In this document: positions 43,742 through 53,810 of the stretch, piece after piece
Position numbering within the stretch: position 1 is the first letter of the stretch
How the letters are laid out: every line of letters starts with the position of its first letter
NCBI RefSeq assembly: GCF_025464955.1
Contig: NZ_JAODNM010000023.1
Location: 168,901 to 232,900, forward strand
DNA from: Amycolatopsis sp.
GTDB lineage: Bacteria; Actinomycetota; Actinomycetes; Mycobacteriales; Pseudonocardiaceae
Direction of reading: 5' to 3'
Length of the DNA stretch: 64,000 nucleotides
Made by a program: the position numbers and the translations under genes
The notes under the pieces: generated by a model
What the model saw: only the letters and a program-made list of their open reading frames with translations
Databases searched by the model: none
Told to the model about the DNA's origin: nothing

Positions 43742-44363
43742 CGGCCGGCTGGTCCGCGGTGACGCGACGCGGCGAGCGGTGCTCCGGCGGGCTGTCGACG
43801 TCGCGTCGGTCGAAGGCCTCGACGGTTTGTCGCTCGGCAGGCTGGCAACCGAGCTGGACCTGAGCAAGAGTGGCGTTTTCGCACTTTTCGGCTCGAAGGA
43901 AGAGTTGCAGCTCGCGGCCATTCGGGCGGCTCACGAGATTTTTGCCGAGCACATCACCGAACCCGCGATGACGGCCGAGCCCGGCCTGCCGCGGGTCTGG
44001 CGGCTCTGCGAAAGCTGGCTGCGGTACTCCGAGAACAGGGTCTTCCCCGGCGGCTGCTTCTTTTTCAACACCGGCGCCGAATTCGACGCGCGAGACGGCC
44101 GTGTCCACGATGCCGTCGCCGCCGCGGGCGCCGGTTTTCTCGGTTTCATCGGACAACTCGTCACCGAAGCGAAACAGCTGGGCCACCTCGATTCGGGGAT
44201 CGAGGTGGCCCAGCTGGCCTTCGAACTGCATGCCCTCGGTTGTGCGGCCAACGCGGGCTCGGTGCTGCTCGGGGGATCCGAGCCCTACTCGATGGCCAGG
44301 AAGGGCATGTTGATCAGGCTGCGGACAGCGGCGGTCGAGCCCGGCACGCTGCCCGCAACCTAG
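43731..44363 (+). CDS. TetR-family transcriptional regulator
   Basis: 210 residues from GTG 43731. HTH: LSLGRLATELDLSKSGVFALFGSKEELQ. C-terminal domain includes VFPGGCFFFNTGAEFDARDG, which is found in a large TetR_C subgroup (YP_001...-like TetR_C_16 type). Overlaps the MOSC gene, so it is probably that gene's cognate regulator. Convergent with the hexosaminidase gene 18 bp away. Confidence 0.88.
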   Translation: MPTDGRLVRGDATRRAVLRRAVDVASVEGLDGLSLGRLATELDLSKSGVFALFGSKEELQLAAIRAAHEIFAEHITEPAMTAEPGLPRVWRLCESWLRYSENRVFPGGCFFFNTGAEFDARDGRVHDAVAAAGAGFLGFIGQLVTEAKQLGHLDSGIEVAQLAFELHALGCAANAGSVLLGGSEPYSMARKGMLIRLRTAAVEPGTLPAT

Positions 44364-44380
44364 CTCTTATTTGTTTGGTG

Positions 44381-45997
44381 TCATTGCCAGTTGACCTGCG
44401 GTGAGCGGTAGAAGTCGATGCCTTCCGCTGTCATCCGCGGGCCCTGTTTCGCCAGCCGCTGGCTGTAGTTGTCCCAGTTGTGCGTGGACTTCGGCGACCA
44501 CGCGATCTCGGCGTCACCGAGCAGGCGCGGGAACGCCAGGTACTCGATGTTGTCGCTGGTCGAGATGGTCTCCGACCACAAGGCCGCCTCGACTCCGGCG
44601 ATCTCGCTGTCCTTGTCGACACCCTTGACCGTGGTGGCCGGGTCCCAGTCGTAGGCGTCCTTCACCTCGACGAGCCCGGCCCAATCCAGGCCCAGCGGGC
44701 TGTCCACGTTGTACTTCTGGTCCAGGTAGGCCTTGTTGGCCGGCGCCATCAGGATCTTGTTGCCCCGAGCCGCGGCGGCCACGACGTCGGCGTTGGTGCC
44801 CGAGGTGTCCCAGTACTCCGGGACCGCGCTGACCGGCGGGGTGACGGTGGCGATCTCGTGCCAGCCGACCGCCGCCTTGCCGTACTTGGCGACGATCGGC
44901 AGCACGTGGCTGTAGAAGGTCGCGTAGTCGGCGGCGGAGGTCGAGTGCGCTTCGTCGCCGCCGACGCCGAAGTACTTGCCGGGCGTGATCGCGGAGATCT
45001 CGCGGATCACGTCGTCGAGGAACTTGTACGTGGTCGGGCTGCTCACGCAGTACGAGCTGAAGCCGACGTCGGTACCGGTGTAGAGCGGCGGCGCGATGCC
45101 GGTGCAGTTCAGCTCCGGATATGAAGCCTGCGCCGCGTTGGTGTGCCCGGGCATGTCGATCTCCGGGACGATCGTGATGTGCCGCGCGGCCGCGTACTTG
45201 ACGATGTCGGTGTACTGCGCCTGCGTGTAGAAGCCGCCCGCGCCGCCGCCGACCTCGGTGCTGCCACCGATCTTGGTCAGGTTCGGCCAGCTCTTGATCT
45301 CGATGCGCCAGCCCTGGTCATCGGCCAGGTGCAGGTGCAGCGTGTTGATCTTGTACTGCGAGAGCTGGTCGATGTAGGTCTCGACCTGCGTCGGGTTGAA
45401 GAAGTGGCGGGCCACGTCGAGCATCGCGCTGCGGGTACCGAAGCGCGGGTAGTCGAGGATCGCCCCGCCCGACACCGTCCACTTCGTGTGCTGGACGGTC
45501 TTGGCTTCGACCTGCGAAGGCAGCAGTTGACGCAGCGACTGGACGCCCTCGAACAGGCCGGTCGCCGTGTTCGCGCGCAGGGTGACGCCGGACTTGGCGA
45601 CGTCGAGCTGGTAGCCCTCGGTGCCGGCACTCGGGTCGGCGTGGCCGAGGACGAGCGAGATCGCGGGCCAGCCGAAGTTCGGCGCGGCGATGACGGGCAG
45701 CGGGTACCCGGTCGACGGCCGCAGCAGGCCGGCCAGGTAGTTCGCGACCTGCTTGGTGTCCGGCGACGCGCCGAAGTCGGTCCGGATCACGGTCAGCGGT
45801 GAAAGGGTGAAGTCGGCCTTCGGGTTCGCCTTGGCCTGGACGGGCGCCGGGATGACGTCGGCGACGGTCCGCTCGCTGACGGGGTGAGCCGCGGCCGGTG
45901 CGGCCGAGGCTGAGGTGGCCACTGCCGGGAGACCGAGAGCCATCAGGCTCACCACGGCCGTCCCGAGCAAGCTGGTCCTGGACAAGCGCTTCGTCAC
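44381..45997 (-). CDS. Secreted beta-N-acetylhexosaminidase, glycoside hydrolase family 20
   Basis: 538 residues from GTG 45997 with GGAGG 10 nt ahead. Sec signal peptide: MTKRLSRTSLLGTAVVSLMA and cleavage near ASAAPAAAHP. GH20b domain (about 50-180), then the catalytic barrel with LHLHLADDQGWRIEI, EIDMPGHTNAAQASYPELNC and the catalytic Asp-Glu pair in GVGGDEAHS (D348, E349). It removes terminal GlcNAc from chitooligosaccharides outside the cell by substrate-assisted catalysis. A DasR-like operator lies upstream at 46033. Confidence 0.94.
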   Translation of the reverse strand: MTKRLSRTSLLGTAVVSLMALGLPAVATSASAAPAAAHPVSERTVADVIPAPVQAKANPKADFTLSPLTVIRTDFGASPDTKQVANYLAGLLRPSTGYPLPVIAAPNFGWPAISLVLGHADPSAGTEGYQLDVAKSGVTLRANTATGLFEGVQSLRQLLPSQVEAKTVQHTKWTVSGGAILDYPRFGTRSAMLDVARHFFNPTQVETYIDQLSQYKINTLHLHLADDQGWRIEIKSWPNLTKIGGSTEVGGGAGGFYTQAQYTDIVKYAAARHITIVPEIDMPGHTNAAQASYPELNCTGIAPPLYTGTDVGFSSYCVSSPTTYKFLDDVIREISAITPGKYFGVGGDEAHSTSAADYATFYSHVLPIVAKYGKAAVGWHEIATVTPPVSAVPEYWDTSGTNADVVAAAARGNKILMAPANKAYLDQKYNVDSPLGLDWAGLVEVKDAYDWDPATTVKGVDKDSEIAGVEAALWSETISTSDNIEYLAFPRLLGDAEIAWSPKSTHNWDNYSQRLAKQGPRMTAEGIDFYRSPQVNWQ

Positions 45998-46032
45998 GCC
46001 AGGTACCTCCGATGACTGAGGGGAGAGTCCCT

Positions 46033-46048
46033 AAAGGTATAGACCAAT
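46033..46048 (-). promoter_or_regulatory. DasR-responsive element (dre)-like operator
   Basis: On the minus strand ATTGGTCTATACCTTT, matching 12 of 16 positions of the established dre consensus AGTGGTCTAGACCACT, including the GGTCTA and ACC core. It lies 36 bp upstream of the hexosaminidase start. GntR-type DasR represses chitin/GlcNAc genes in Streptomyces; applying it here is inference. Confidence 0.65.
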
Positions 46049-46100
46049 GTGGGCCTAGGCACAACAGCCGAAAGTCGGCTGGTCCGTACCAGTCGTCCGC

Positions 46101-47981
<1,881 letters not shown>

Positions 47982-48149
47982 GCCCGCCTCGCCTTCTCGG
48001 TGAGTGATGCCGTCCCATCATCCACCAGTCGAAGGCGAAGCCGGGCGAGTGAACCAGATCGTCCAGCGGGACGGCAGTTGACCCGGCAACCTGGAGTGGG
48101 GCCCCCGCGTCCTAAGCTGGACACGGGGTCAACGAAAGGGGAGCGGGGA

Positions 48150-49868
48150 GTGGGCGGTTTCGCGAGCTCGCTGCTTTCGCTCGCCCATGCGCTGTTCGGC
48201 CCGGGTATCTGCCCAGGTGAATGGGTGTGGGCGACCAGTACTGCGGGCGCGCTGATCGCGTTGTTCCCGGTGCTGGGCGCGGTCGCGGTGGCCATCATCC
48301 GCAAGGGCACCGGCAACCGGTACGACGCCGTGACGCTGTCGGTGTTCGCGGCGATCGGCATCCTCGCCGTCCTGGTGATCCCGTGGCTGCTGATGAACGG
48401 CGTGTCGGAGACGTTCCGCTCGGCGTTCTCCGGCGGCTCGTCCGGCCTGTCCGGCACGGAACTGGCCTCGCTCAACACCAAGGCCTGCGACTTCATCGGG
48501 GTCCAGAAGGACTACCTCGGCGGTGGGCCGAACGTCTACGAGTCCCTGTTCTATCCGTCGGGCAACAAGCTGGCCTACGGCTACTACCTGATCGCCCTGC
48601 TCGCGCTGCCCGCCGGCTCGCTGCTCTTCGTGATGCTGCAGGCACGCACCGCGTTCCGGCGCGGACCGAAGTGGCCGTCACGCTTCTTCTGGCTCTCCTT
48701 CGTCGCGTTGTTCCTGACCAGCGCCGGTCTCGAGGCCAACACCGCGGTCTTCCTGTGGCTCGGCTTCCTTCCGTTCAGTGTGCTGGGGTTGATCGCCGTC
48801 GCACTGGTCGGTCAACCGCCCTGGTCGGTGATCAACCGTCCCGAACGGCCGCGTCCCGAGTCGGAGCCCTACCGGGCGCCGACACCGCCTCCCGAGCAGC
48901 CGAAACCGCTGCCCCCACCGCCACCGCCGGTCAAGCAGTACGCGCCGACGTCGCTGGCGCAGACCCCGGACCTCAACCAGCTCGCCGCGGCGCCGGGTCC
49001 CGTCCCGATGCCGCCCGGCTCGCAGGGCGCGGGCGGTGGCCGGTACCGCCGCATCAAGCGGCTCGGGCACGGCGGGTTCGGCACGGTGTGGCAGGCGCTC
49101 GACACCCAGCTCAACCGGACGGTCGCGCTGAAGATCGCGCACGCGCCGGACCGGGACACCGAGGAGCGCATGCAGCGTGAGGCCAGGGCACTGGCCGCGG
49201 TCAACCACCCGAACTGCGTCCGCGTGTACGACCTCGCGCAGGAGCCGGACGGGCTCGCGCTGGTGATGGAGTACCTCGAAGGCCGTCCGCTGGCCGAGGT
49301 CGTCGACGGCCTCGGGCCGCTGGACGACATCGCGGCCGGGCGGCTGTGGGCGACCATGGCCGGCGCGCTCGCCGCCGCGCACGCGAAGGGCGTCCTGCAC
49401 CGGGACATCAAGCCGTCGAACGTCATCCTCGACCCGGGTGGCTTCGCGCACCTGATCGACTTCGGGATCGCGCGCAGCAAGGGCGACTCGAAGCTCACCG
49501 CGACCGGGATGATGATCGGTACGCCCGACTTCGTCGCCCCGGAGACCGCGATGGGCGCCCCGGCCAGCCCGGCGTCCGACGCTTGGCAGCTCGCGGCGAC
49601 CGTGTCCTACGCGCTGTCCGGCCAGCCGCCGCGCGGCACCCGCGAGACACCGATGGCCGCGCTCATGGCGGCCGCGAGGTCCGAGCCGGTGTCGCACCTG
49701 CCCCGGCGCAGTGCGCACGCCCGCATCCTCAGCGCGTCGCTCGACCCGGAACCTCGGCGTCGGCCCACGTTGGACGCCGTGCGGCGAGAGGTCGAGTCAT
49801 GGCTCTCCCGCGCCGGGAAGTCCGCCGACGGCCCCGTCACCCGCATCGTCCCCCGCCAGCCGCGCTAG
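48150..49868 (+). CDS. Membrane serine/threonine protein kinase with N-terminal transmembrane domain
   Basis: 572 residues from GTG 48150 with GGGGAGCGGGGA upstream. About five hydrophobic helices fill residues 25-230, followed by a Pro-rich linker (APTPPPEQPKPLPPPPPPV) and a C-terminal kinase: glycine loop LGHGGFGTVWQA, Lys in VALKIA (K328), catalytic HRDIKPSNVIL (D419), DFGIAR and GTPDFVAPE. Common PknB-like kinases have the kinase first and one helix after it; here the order is reversed and no PASTA or sensor domain is present. Convergent with the mannosyltransferase gene. Confidence 0.9.
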   Translation: MGGFASSLLSLAHALFGPGICPGEWVWATSTAGALIALFPVLGAVAVAIIRKGTGNRYDAVTLSVFAAIGILAVLVIPWLLMNGVSETFRSAFSGGSSGLSGTELASLNTKACDFIGVQKDYLGGGPNVYESLFYPSGNKLAYGYYLIALLALPAGSLLFVMLQARTAFRRGPKWPSRFFWLSFVALFLTSAGLEANTAVFLWLGFLPFSVLGLIAVALVGQPPWSVINRPERPRPESEPYRAPTPPPEQPKPLPPPPPPVKQYAPTSLAQTPDLNQLAAAPGPVPMPPGSQGAGGGRYRRIKRLGHGGFGTVWQALDTQLNRTVALKIAHAPDRDTEERMQREARALAAVNHPNCVRVYDLAQEPDGLALVMEYLEGRPLAEVVDGLGPLDDIAAGRLWATMAGALAAAHAKGVLHRDIKPSNVILDPGGFAHLIDFGIARSKGDSKLTATGMMIGTPDFVAPETAMGAPASPASDAWQLAATVSYALSGQPPRGTRETPMAALMAAARSEPVSHLPRRSAHARILSASLDPEPRRRPTLDAVRREVESWLSRAGKSADGPVTRIVPRQPR

Positions 49869-49884
49869 CCCTCGCGTCCAGACC

Positions 49885-49994
49885 AGGGCACTTTTGTACT
49901 TTTGTGCCCTCCTTGTGCGCTCCGCCCAGCAACTCGCCGTCGAGTTGCGGGGGCGCGTCACGTCCAGGGCGGGGCACTTTGTACAAAAGTGCCC
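49885..49994. terminator. Pair of related hairpins plus a third in the convergent gap
   Basis: Hairpin 1: AGGGCAC (49885-49891) with GTGCCCT (49904-49910). Hairpin 2: GGGCACTTT (49972-49980) with an AAAGTGCCC-type arm (49986-49994), 9 bp, loop GTACA. Between them AACTCG (49931-49936) pairs with CGAGTT (49941-49946). Copies 1 and 2 share GGCACTTT...TGCCCTCCTTG, so they look like repeats of one element. Probably terminates both convergent genes. Confidence 0.6.
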
Positions 49995-50061
49995 TCCTTG
50001 CGTGCGCGGGATATCGGCGCGTGCAACGACCCCGCAAAAGCGCAAAAGCGCGTGCTTGGGG

Positions 50062-51639
50062 CTAGCGCCAGCTGGGGAGCCACATTTCGGCCTGCCACTG
50101 GGCGTTGGTGATCGAGTCGCCGTTGAGCAGCGGCCAGAGCCACGCGAAGTTCGCCACCACCAGGCCGACGTACAGCGCTACGACCAGCAGCCCGGTGCCT
50201 CTTCGCTCGAACCCGCGACGCGAGCTGCCGAGGATCTGCCCGAGGATCAGCGTCAGCCCGAGTACCAGGAACGGCGCCATCGGGGTCGCGTAGAAGAAGT
50301 ACATCTGCCGGTCGATGTTCAGGAACCACGGCAGCAGCCCGGCGAGGTAGCCGACCAGCACGGCGGCGTAGCGCCAGTCCGTGCGGAAGACCGACCGCCA
50401 GATGCTCCAGCCGAGCATCGGCAGCGCGAGCCACCACATGGCGGGCGTGCCGATCAGCATGGTCGCGCGGATGCAAGTCGCCTCGCCGCAGCCGGCCGCG
50501 GCGGGGGTACCGGACTCGTAGTAGTACAGCATCGGCCGCAGGCCCATCGGCCACGTCCAGGGCTTCGACTCCCACGGATGCGGGTTGTTCTTCGGCGTTG
50601 TCAGATTTTCGTGGAAGTGCAGGACGTTGGCCGTGTAGTCGCCGAGCGATCGCAGCCCCGGCGGGATCCAGGCGAACATGCCCGGGTCGATGTTCTTGAT
50701 CTCCACGTAGTTACGGTCGGTGGCCGTCTCGCTGGCCCACCAGGCCCAGAAGCTGCCCAGGTATATCAGGATCGGGATGGCCACGATCGCCCACAGCGCG
50801 GGTGCGACGTCGCGGAGGAACGTGCCCAGCCACGGCCGTTCGACCCCGGCGGCCCGCCGCGCGGCGACGTCGAAGGCCACGCAGAGCAGGCCGTACGCGG
50901 CGATGTAATACACCGCGGACCACTTGACGCCGAAGCAGAGGCCGATCATCAGCCCGGTCGAGAACCGCCACCAGCGGAAACCGAGCTTCGGCCCCCACTG
51001 CGACTCGTTGACCCAGCCCTCGCGCACGGCGACCGCGAGTCGCCGGCGGACCTGGTCGCGGTCGGCCAGCAGGCAGGCGAACGCGGCCAGCACGAACATC
51101 GCGATGAAGATGTCGAGCATCCCCATCCGCGCCTGCAGGTGCAGCACGCCGTCGCAGATCACCAGGATTCCGGCGATCGCGCCGAGCAGCGTCGACCTCG
51201 TCAGCCGGCGGGCGATCCGGATGGTCAGCGCGATGATGACGATCCCGGCGAGCGCGGGGAAGAACCGCCAGCCCCAGCCGTTGTAACCGAACATCCACTC
51301 GCCGAGCGCGATGAACTGCTTGGCCAGCGGCGGGTGCACCACCAGTTCGTAGCCGTAGTTGTCCTCGAAACCGCCGTTGCGCAGCATCTGCCACGCCTGC
51401 GGGACGTAGTGCTTCTCGTCGAAGACCGGGGTGCCCTTGTCGGTTGGAAACCCCAGGTCCTGCAGCCGGATCACGGCACCGATCACGGTAAGCACGATCG
51501 TGACGACCCAGCCGCGCAGGCGGTCGGTCGGCATCGGCTTGCCGAGCAGCGTGGCTTCCCGATCCGTCGGCGGCTTCAGCGCGTCGACCGGGTCCGGCCG
51601 CACACTCTCGTCTTCGGGACGGGTCAGCAGTGCGGTCAC
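50062..51639 (-). CDS. pmt: Dolichyl-phosphate-mannose--protein O-mannosyltransferase (Pmt family, GT39)
   Basis: 525 residues from GTG 51639. Multi-pass membrane protein with the GT39 features PVFDEKHYVPQAWQMLRNGG (Asp-Glu motif in the first outer loop), VVHPPLAKQFIALGEW, GVKWSAVYYIAAYG and YYESGTPAAAGCGEATC. It transfers mannose from polyprenyl-phosphate-mannose to Ser/Thr of secreted proteins. No ribosome binding site precedes the GTG, but a -10 hexamer lies 8 nt upstream, so the mRNA is probably leaderless. Its neighbour rsmI is the usual actinobacterial companion, here separated by a GNAT gene. Confidence 0.93.
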   Translation of the reverse strand: MTALLTRPEDESVRPDPVDALKPPTDREATLLGKPMPTDRLRGWVVTIVLTVIGAVIRLQDLGFPTDKGTPVFDEKHYVPQAWQMLRNGGFEDNYGYELVVHPPLAKQFIALGEWMFGYNGWGWRFFPALAGIVIIALTIRIARRLTRSTLLGAIAGILVICDGVLHLQARMGMLDIFIAMFVLAAFACLLADRDQVRRRLAVAVREGWVNESQWGPKLGFRWWRFSTGLMIGLCFGVKWSAVYYIAAYGLLCVAFDVAARRAAGVERPWLGTFLRDVAPALWAIVAIPILIYLGSFWAWWASETATDRNYVEIKNIDPGMFAWIPPGLRSLGDYTANVLHFHENLTTPKNNPHPWESKPWTWPMGLRPMLYYYESGTPAAAGCGEATCIRATMLIGTPAMWWLALPMLGWSIWRSVFRTDWRYAAVLVGYLAGLLPWFLNIDRQMYFFYATPMAPFLVLGLTLILGQILGSSRRGFERRGTGLLVVALYVGLVVANFAWLWPLLNGDSITNAQWQAEMWLPSWR

Positions 51640-51647
51640 GGGAGGAG

Positions 51648-51653
51648 ATCCTA
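51648..51653 (-). promoter_or_regulatory. -10 hexamer TAGGAT before pmt (leaderless)
   Basis: Minus-strand TAGGAT, 8 nt before GTG 51639, with CTCCTCCC instead of a ribosome binding site between them. Confidence 0.45.
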
Positions 51654-51781
51654 CGGGCGGCTCGGTGAATTCGTCGTCGGCGTACTCAGGCCGTCGTTTT
51701 TATGATGATTTCGACCCCGTGGCGGTGATCTCCACCCGCGTGGCCGAGTGTTGCCGCGTCAGCTGTGCCAGGGTGAGCGCT

Positions 51782-52303
51782 ATGGCTGTAGTGCAGGTCA
51801 GGAGTGCGCAGCTCGGGGATGGTGCGGGCTGCGCCGAGGTATGGCACGACGCGGGGGAGTTCTTCGCCGAGTTGAACCCGGATCGCGCCCGGGTGCCGGC
51901 CGGGACCGGCCTCGTCGCCTGGTTCGACGCGGCGTGCGCGGCCGCCGACGGCGCCGAGGAGCAGTTGTTCCTGGTGGCGACCCTCGATGACCAGGTCACC
52001 GGCCTGTTGCTGGGGCGGCTGCACAAGCCGACCAGCAGCGCGCCGTTTCAGCTCGATCGCGACCTCGGCCGGCTGCGGGTCCAGGTCACGGCGCTCGCGG
52101 TGACGAAGAAGTACCGACGCACCGGAGCCGGAACGGCGTTGATGGAGGCGGCGCAGAAGTGGGCGTTGTCGCGGGGCGCCGAGACGATTTTCCTGGAGAC
52201 CGAGGTCAACAACGACCTGTCCGTGCCGTTCTCCCGCGACCGGATGGGTTTCGAGGCCCGCCAGGTCGTCTTCCGGAAGGACCTCAGGAGCGGCGAGCGG
52301 TGA
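51782..52303 (+). CDS. GNAT-family N-acetyltransferase
   Basis: 173 residues from ATG 51782. GNAT acetyl-CoA loop VTALAVTKKYRRTGAGTALMEAAQKWA with the R-x-x-G-x-G/A pattern, and the C-terminal strand ETIFLETEVNNDLSVPFSRDRMGFEARQVV. Starts MAVVQVRSAQLGDGAGCAEVW. Substrate unknown. Inserted between the divergently arranged pmt and rsmI; its end overlaps rsmI by 20 nt. Confidence 0.87.
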   Translation: MAVVQVRSAQLGDGAGCAEVWHDAGEFFAELNPDRARVPAGTGLVAWFDAACAAADGAEEQLFLVATLDDQVTGLLLGRLHKPTSSAPFQLDRDLGRLRVQVTALAVTKKYRRTGAGTALMEAAQKWALSRGAETIFLETEVNNDLSVPFSRDRMGFEARQVVFRKDLRSGER

Positions 52304-53120
52304 GGACCGCGTCGTAGAGCTCCTTCTTGGAGACTCCGGTTGCTTCGGCGACCTCCGACGACGCGGACTTCAGCCGCTCGCCGGCCGCGATCCGCTCGTT
52401 TACCTCGACGACCAGGTCCGCGATGCTCACTTCGCGGGGCTCGGCGCCGGAGAGGACGACGGTGATCTCGCCGCGCAACCCGTCCACGGCCCACTCGGCG
52501 AGCTCGGCGAGCGTGCCGCGCTTGATCTCCTCGTACGTCTTGGTCAGCTCCCGGCAGACAGCCGCCCGCCGATCACCGCCCAAGACGCCGACGGCGTCCT
52601 CCAGCGTGCTTCCGATCCGATGCGGCGACTCGAAGAACACGACGGTCCGTGGTTCGATCGTGAGTTCCCGAAGCCACTTCGCGCGCTCACCGGGTTTACG
52701 CGGTGCGAAACCTTCGAAGCAGAACCGGTCGCAGGGCAGACCGGACAGCGCGAGTGCCGTCGTCACCGCGGACGGTCCAGGCAGGCACGTCACCGGCAGA
52801 TCCTCCGCGACACACGCCGCGACCAGGCGGAACCCCGGGTCGGACACGCTAGGCATGCCGGCGTCGGTGACGAGTAGGACGGTCAGACCCTCTCGAAGAG
52901 ACTCCAGCAGCTTCGGCAGACGTGCAGTCTCGACGTCCTCGTAGAAGCTGACGATCTTGCCCGTCGTCGTCACGCCGAGCGCCGACGTCAGCGTGCGCAG
53001 GCGTCGAGTGTCCTCGGCGGCGATGATGTCGGCCGTCGCGAGTGCCGAGACCAGCCGCTTCGACGCGTCCTCCACGTTGCCCAGCGGCGTCGCGGCCAGC
53101 ACCAAACGCCCGTTTCCCAT
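52284..53120 (-). CDS. rsmI: 16S rRNA (cytidine1402-2'-O)-methyltransferase RsmI
   Basis: 278 residues from ATG 53120. Tetrapyrrole-methylase fold with LVLAATPLGNVEDAS, ADIIAAEDTRRLRTL, LLVTDAGMPSVSDPG, PGPSAVTTALALSGLP and RTVVFFESPHRI, the RsmI signature set. Methylates C1402 of 16S rRNA with SAM. The open frame continues upstream into the next gene, but the ATG lies 7 nt after a -10 hexamer, which sets the start. Confidence 0.95.
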   Translation of the reverse strand: MGNGRLVLAATPLGNVEDASKRLVSALATADIIAAEDTRRLRTLTSALGVTTTGKIVSFYEDVETARLPKLLESLREGLTVLLVTDAGMPSVSDPGFRLVAACVAEDLPVTCLPGPSAVTTALALSGLPCDRFCFEGFAPRKPGERAKWLRELTIEPRTVVFFESPHRIGSTLEDAVGVLGGDRRAAVCRELTKTYEEIKRGTLAELAEWAVDGLRGEITVVLSGAEPREVSIADLVVEVNERIAAGERLKSASSEVAEATGVSKKELYDAVLTARRS

Positions 53121-53127
53121 GTCGGCC

Positions 53128-53133
53128 AGCCTA
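53128..53133 (-). promoter_or_regulatory. -10 hexamer TAGGCT before rsmI (leaderless)
   Basis: Minus-strand TAGGCT, 7 nt before ATG 53120, in the 23-bp gap after the TetR stop; no ribosome binding site. Confidence 0.5.
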
Positions 53134-53143
53134 GAGGGCGTGC

Positions 53144-53740
53144 TCAGCGGAGCAGGGCGGAGATGGCCGCGCGGGCCTTGGCGGCGTCGGGCTCGCCGCC
53201 GGTGATGACGTCGGTGTAGATGAAGGACTCCGCGATCCGGACGACCAGGTACGCCAGATCGGACACAGGCAGCGGCGGGGTCAGGGCACCTTCGCGGATT
53301 TCGGCGTCGATCAGTTCTTCGAGTTTCGCGATCGTGCGGCTCTGGATCACGCTGGCCTTGGTGGTGAGGATGCGCAGCGCGCGCTCCGGCTCGCGGCGCA
53401 GGAACTCGCGGAACTCGGCGGCCTCGTTGACCGTGCGGACGAATTCGCCGACGACCCCGGCGATCCGGTCGGCTCCGCTGCCGTACTCGCCCCTCGACCG
53501 CGCGTCGAACACGTCCTCGGTCATCGACCAGAGGATCTCTGCGAGCAGCTGGTCGCGGTTGCCGACCCGGCGGAACAACGTCGCGCGGCTGATCTCCAAC
53601 TCGGCGGCAAGGTCGCACATATCGACGCGGCGGCCGTCGAGGAACCAGCGGCGGGCGACGTCGAAGGCGTGCAGCGCGTCCTGTCGATCGGGACGGCCGG
53701 CCTGCAGCAGGCGGGTGAGTTCGGTTTCGATTGATGAAAT
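53144..53740 (-). CDS. TetR-family regulator of the QsdR type, non-canonical start
   Basis: The first in-frame ATG (53620) would give a 158-residue protein lacking the first HTH helix. The frame continues upstream as SIETELTRLLQAGRPDRQDALHAFDVARRWFLDG, clearly part of the protein, to a stop at 53741-53743, without ATG, GTG or TTG. ATT 53740 is the only plausible initiation codon, giving 198 residues. HTH: VDMCDLAAELEISRATLFRRVGNRDQLL, as in QsdR-type regulators. Divergent from the quinone oxidoreductase with strong inverted repeats between them. Start uncertain; identity good. Confidence 0.78.
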   Translation of the reverse strand: MSSIETELTRLLQAGRPDRQDALHAFDVARRWFLDGRRVDMCDLAAELEISRATLFRRVGNRDQLLAEILWSMTEDVFDARSRGEYGSGADRIAGVVGEFVRTVNEAAEFREFLRREPERALRILTTKASVIQSRTIAKLEELIDAEIREGALTPPLPVSDLAYLVVRIAESFIYTDVITGGEPDAAKARAAISALLR

Positions 53741-53752
53741 CTATCACAGGAC

Positions 53753-53788
53753 GTCTCAGGTGTGAGACATATGCAAGAATGTCTCACA
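53753..53788. promoter_or_regulatory. Inverted-repeat operator cluster between the TetR gene and the oxidoreductase
   Basis: TGTGAGACAT (53761-53770) and ATGTCTCACA (53779-53788) are a perfect 10-bp inverted repeat with an 8-nt spacer. The left arm also pairs with GTCTCA at 53753-53758, giving three half-sites. They lie between the divergent starts, as expected for TetR control of both genes. Confidence 0.75.
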
Positions 53789-53810
53789 CCAACGTCGGAG
53801 GAGTTTTCAG

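Noticed and set aside
51782..52303. The missing N-acetyltransferase (GodH-like) of the goadsporin-type pathway
   Set aside because: It is 14 kb outside the cluster between core genes, and nothing links it to the peptide.
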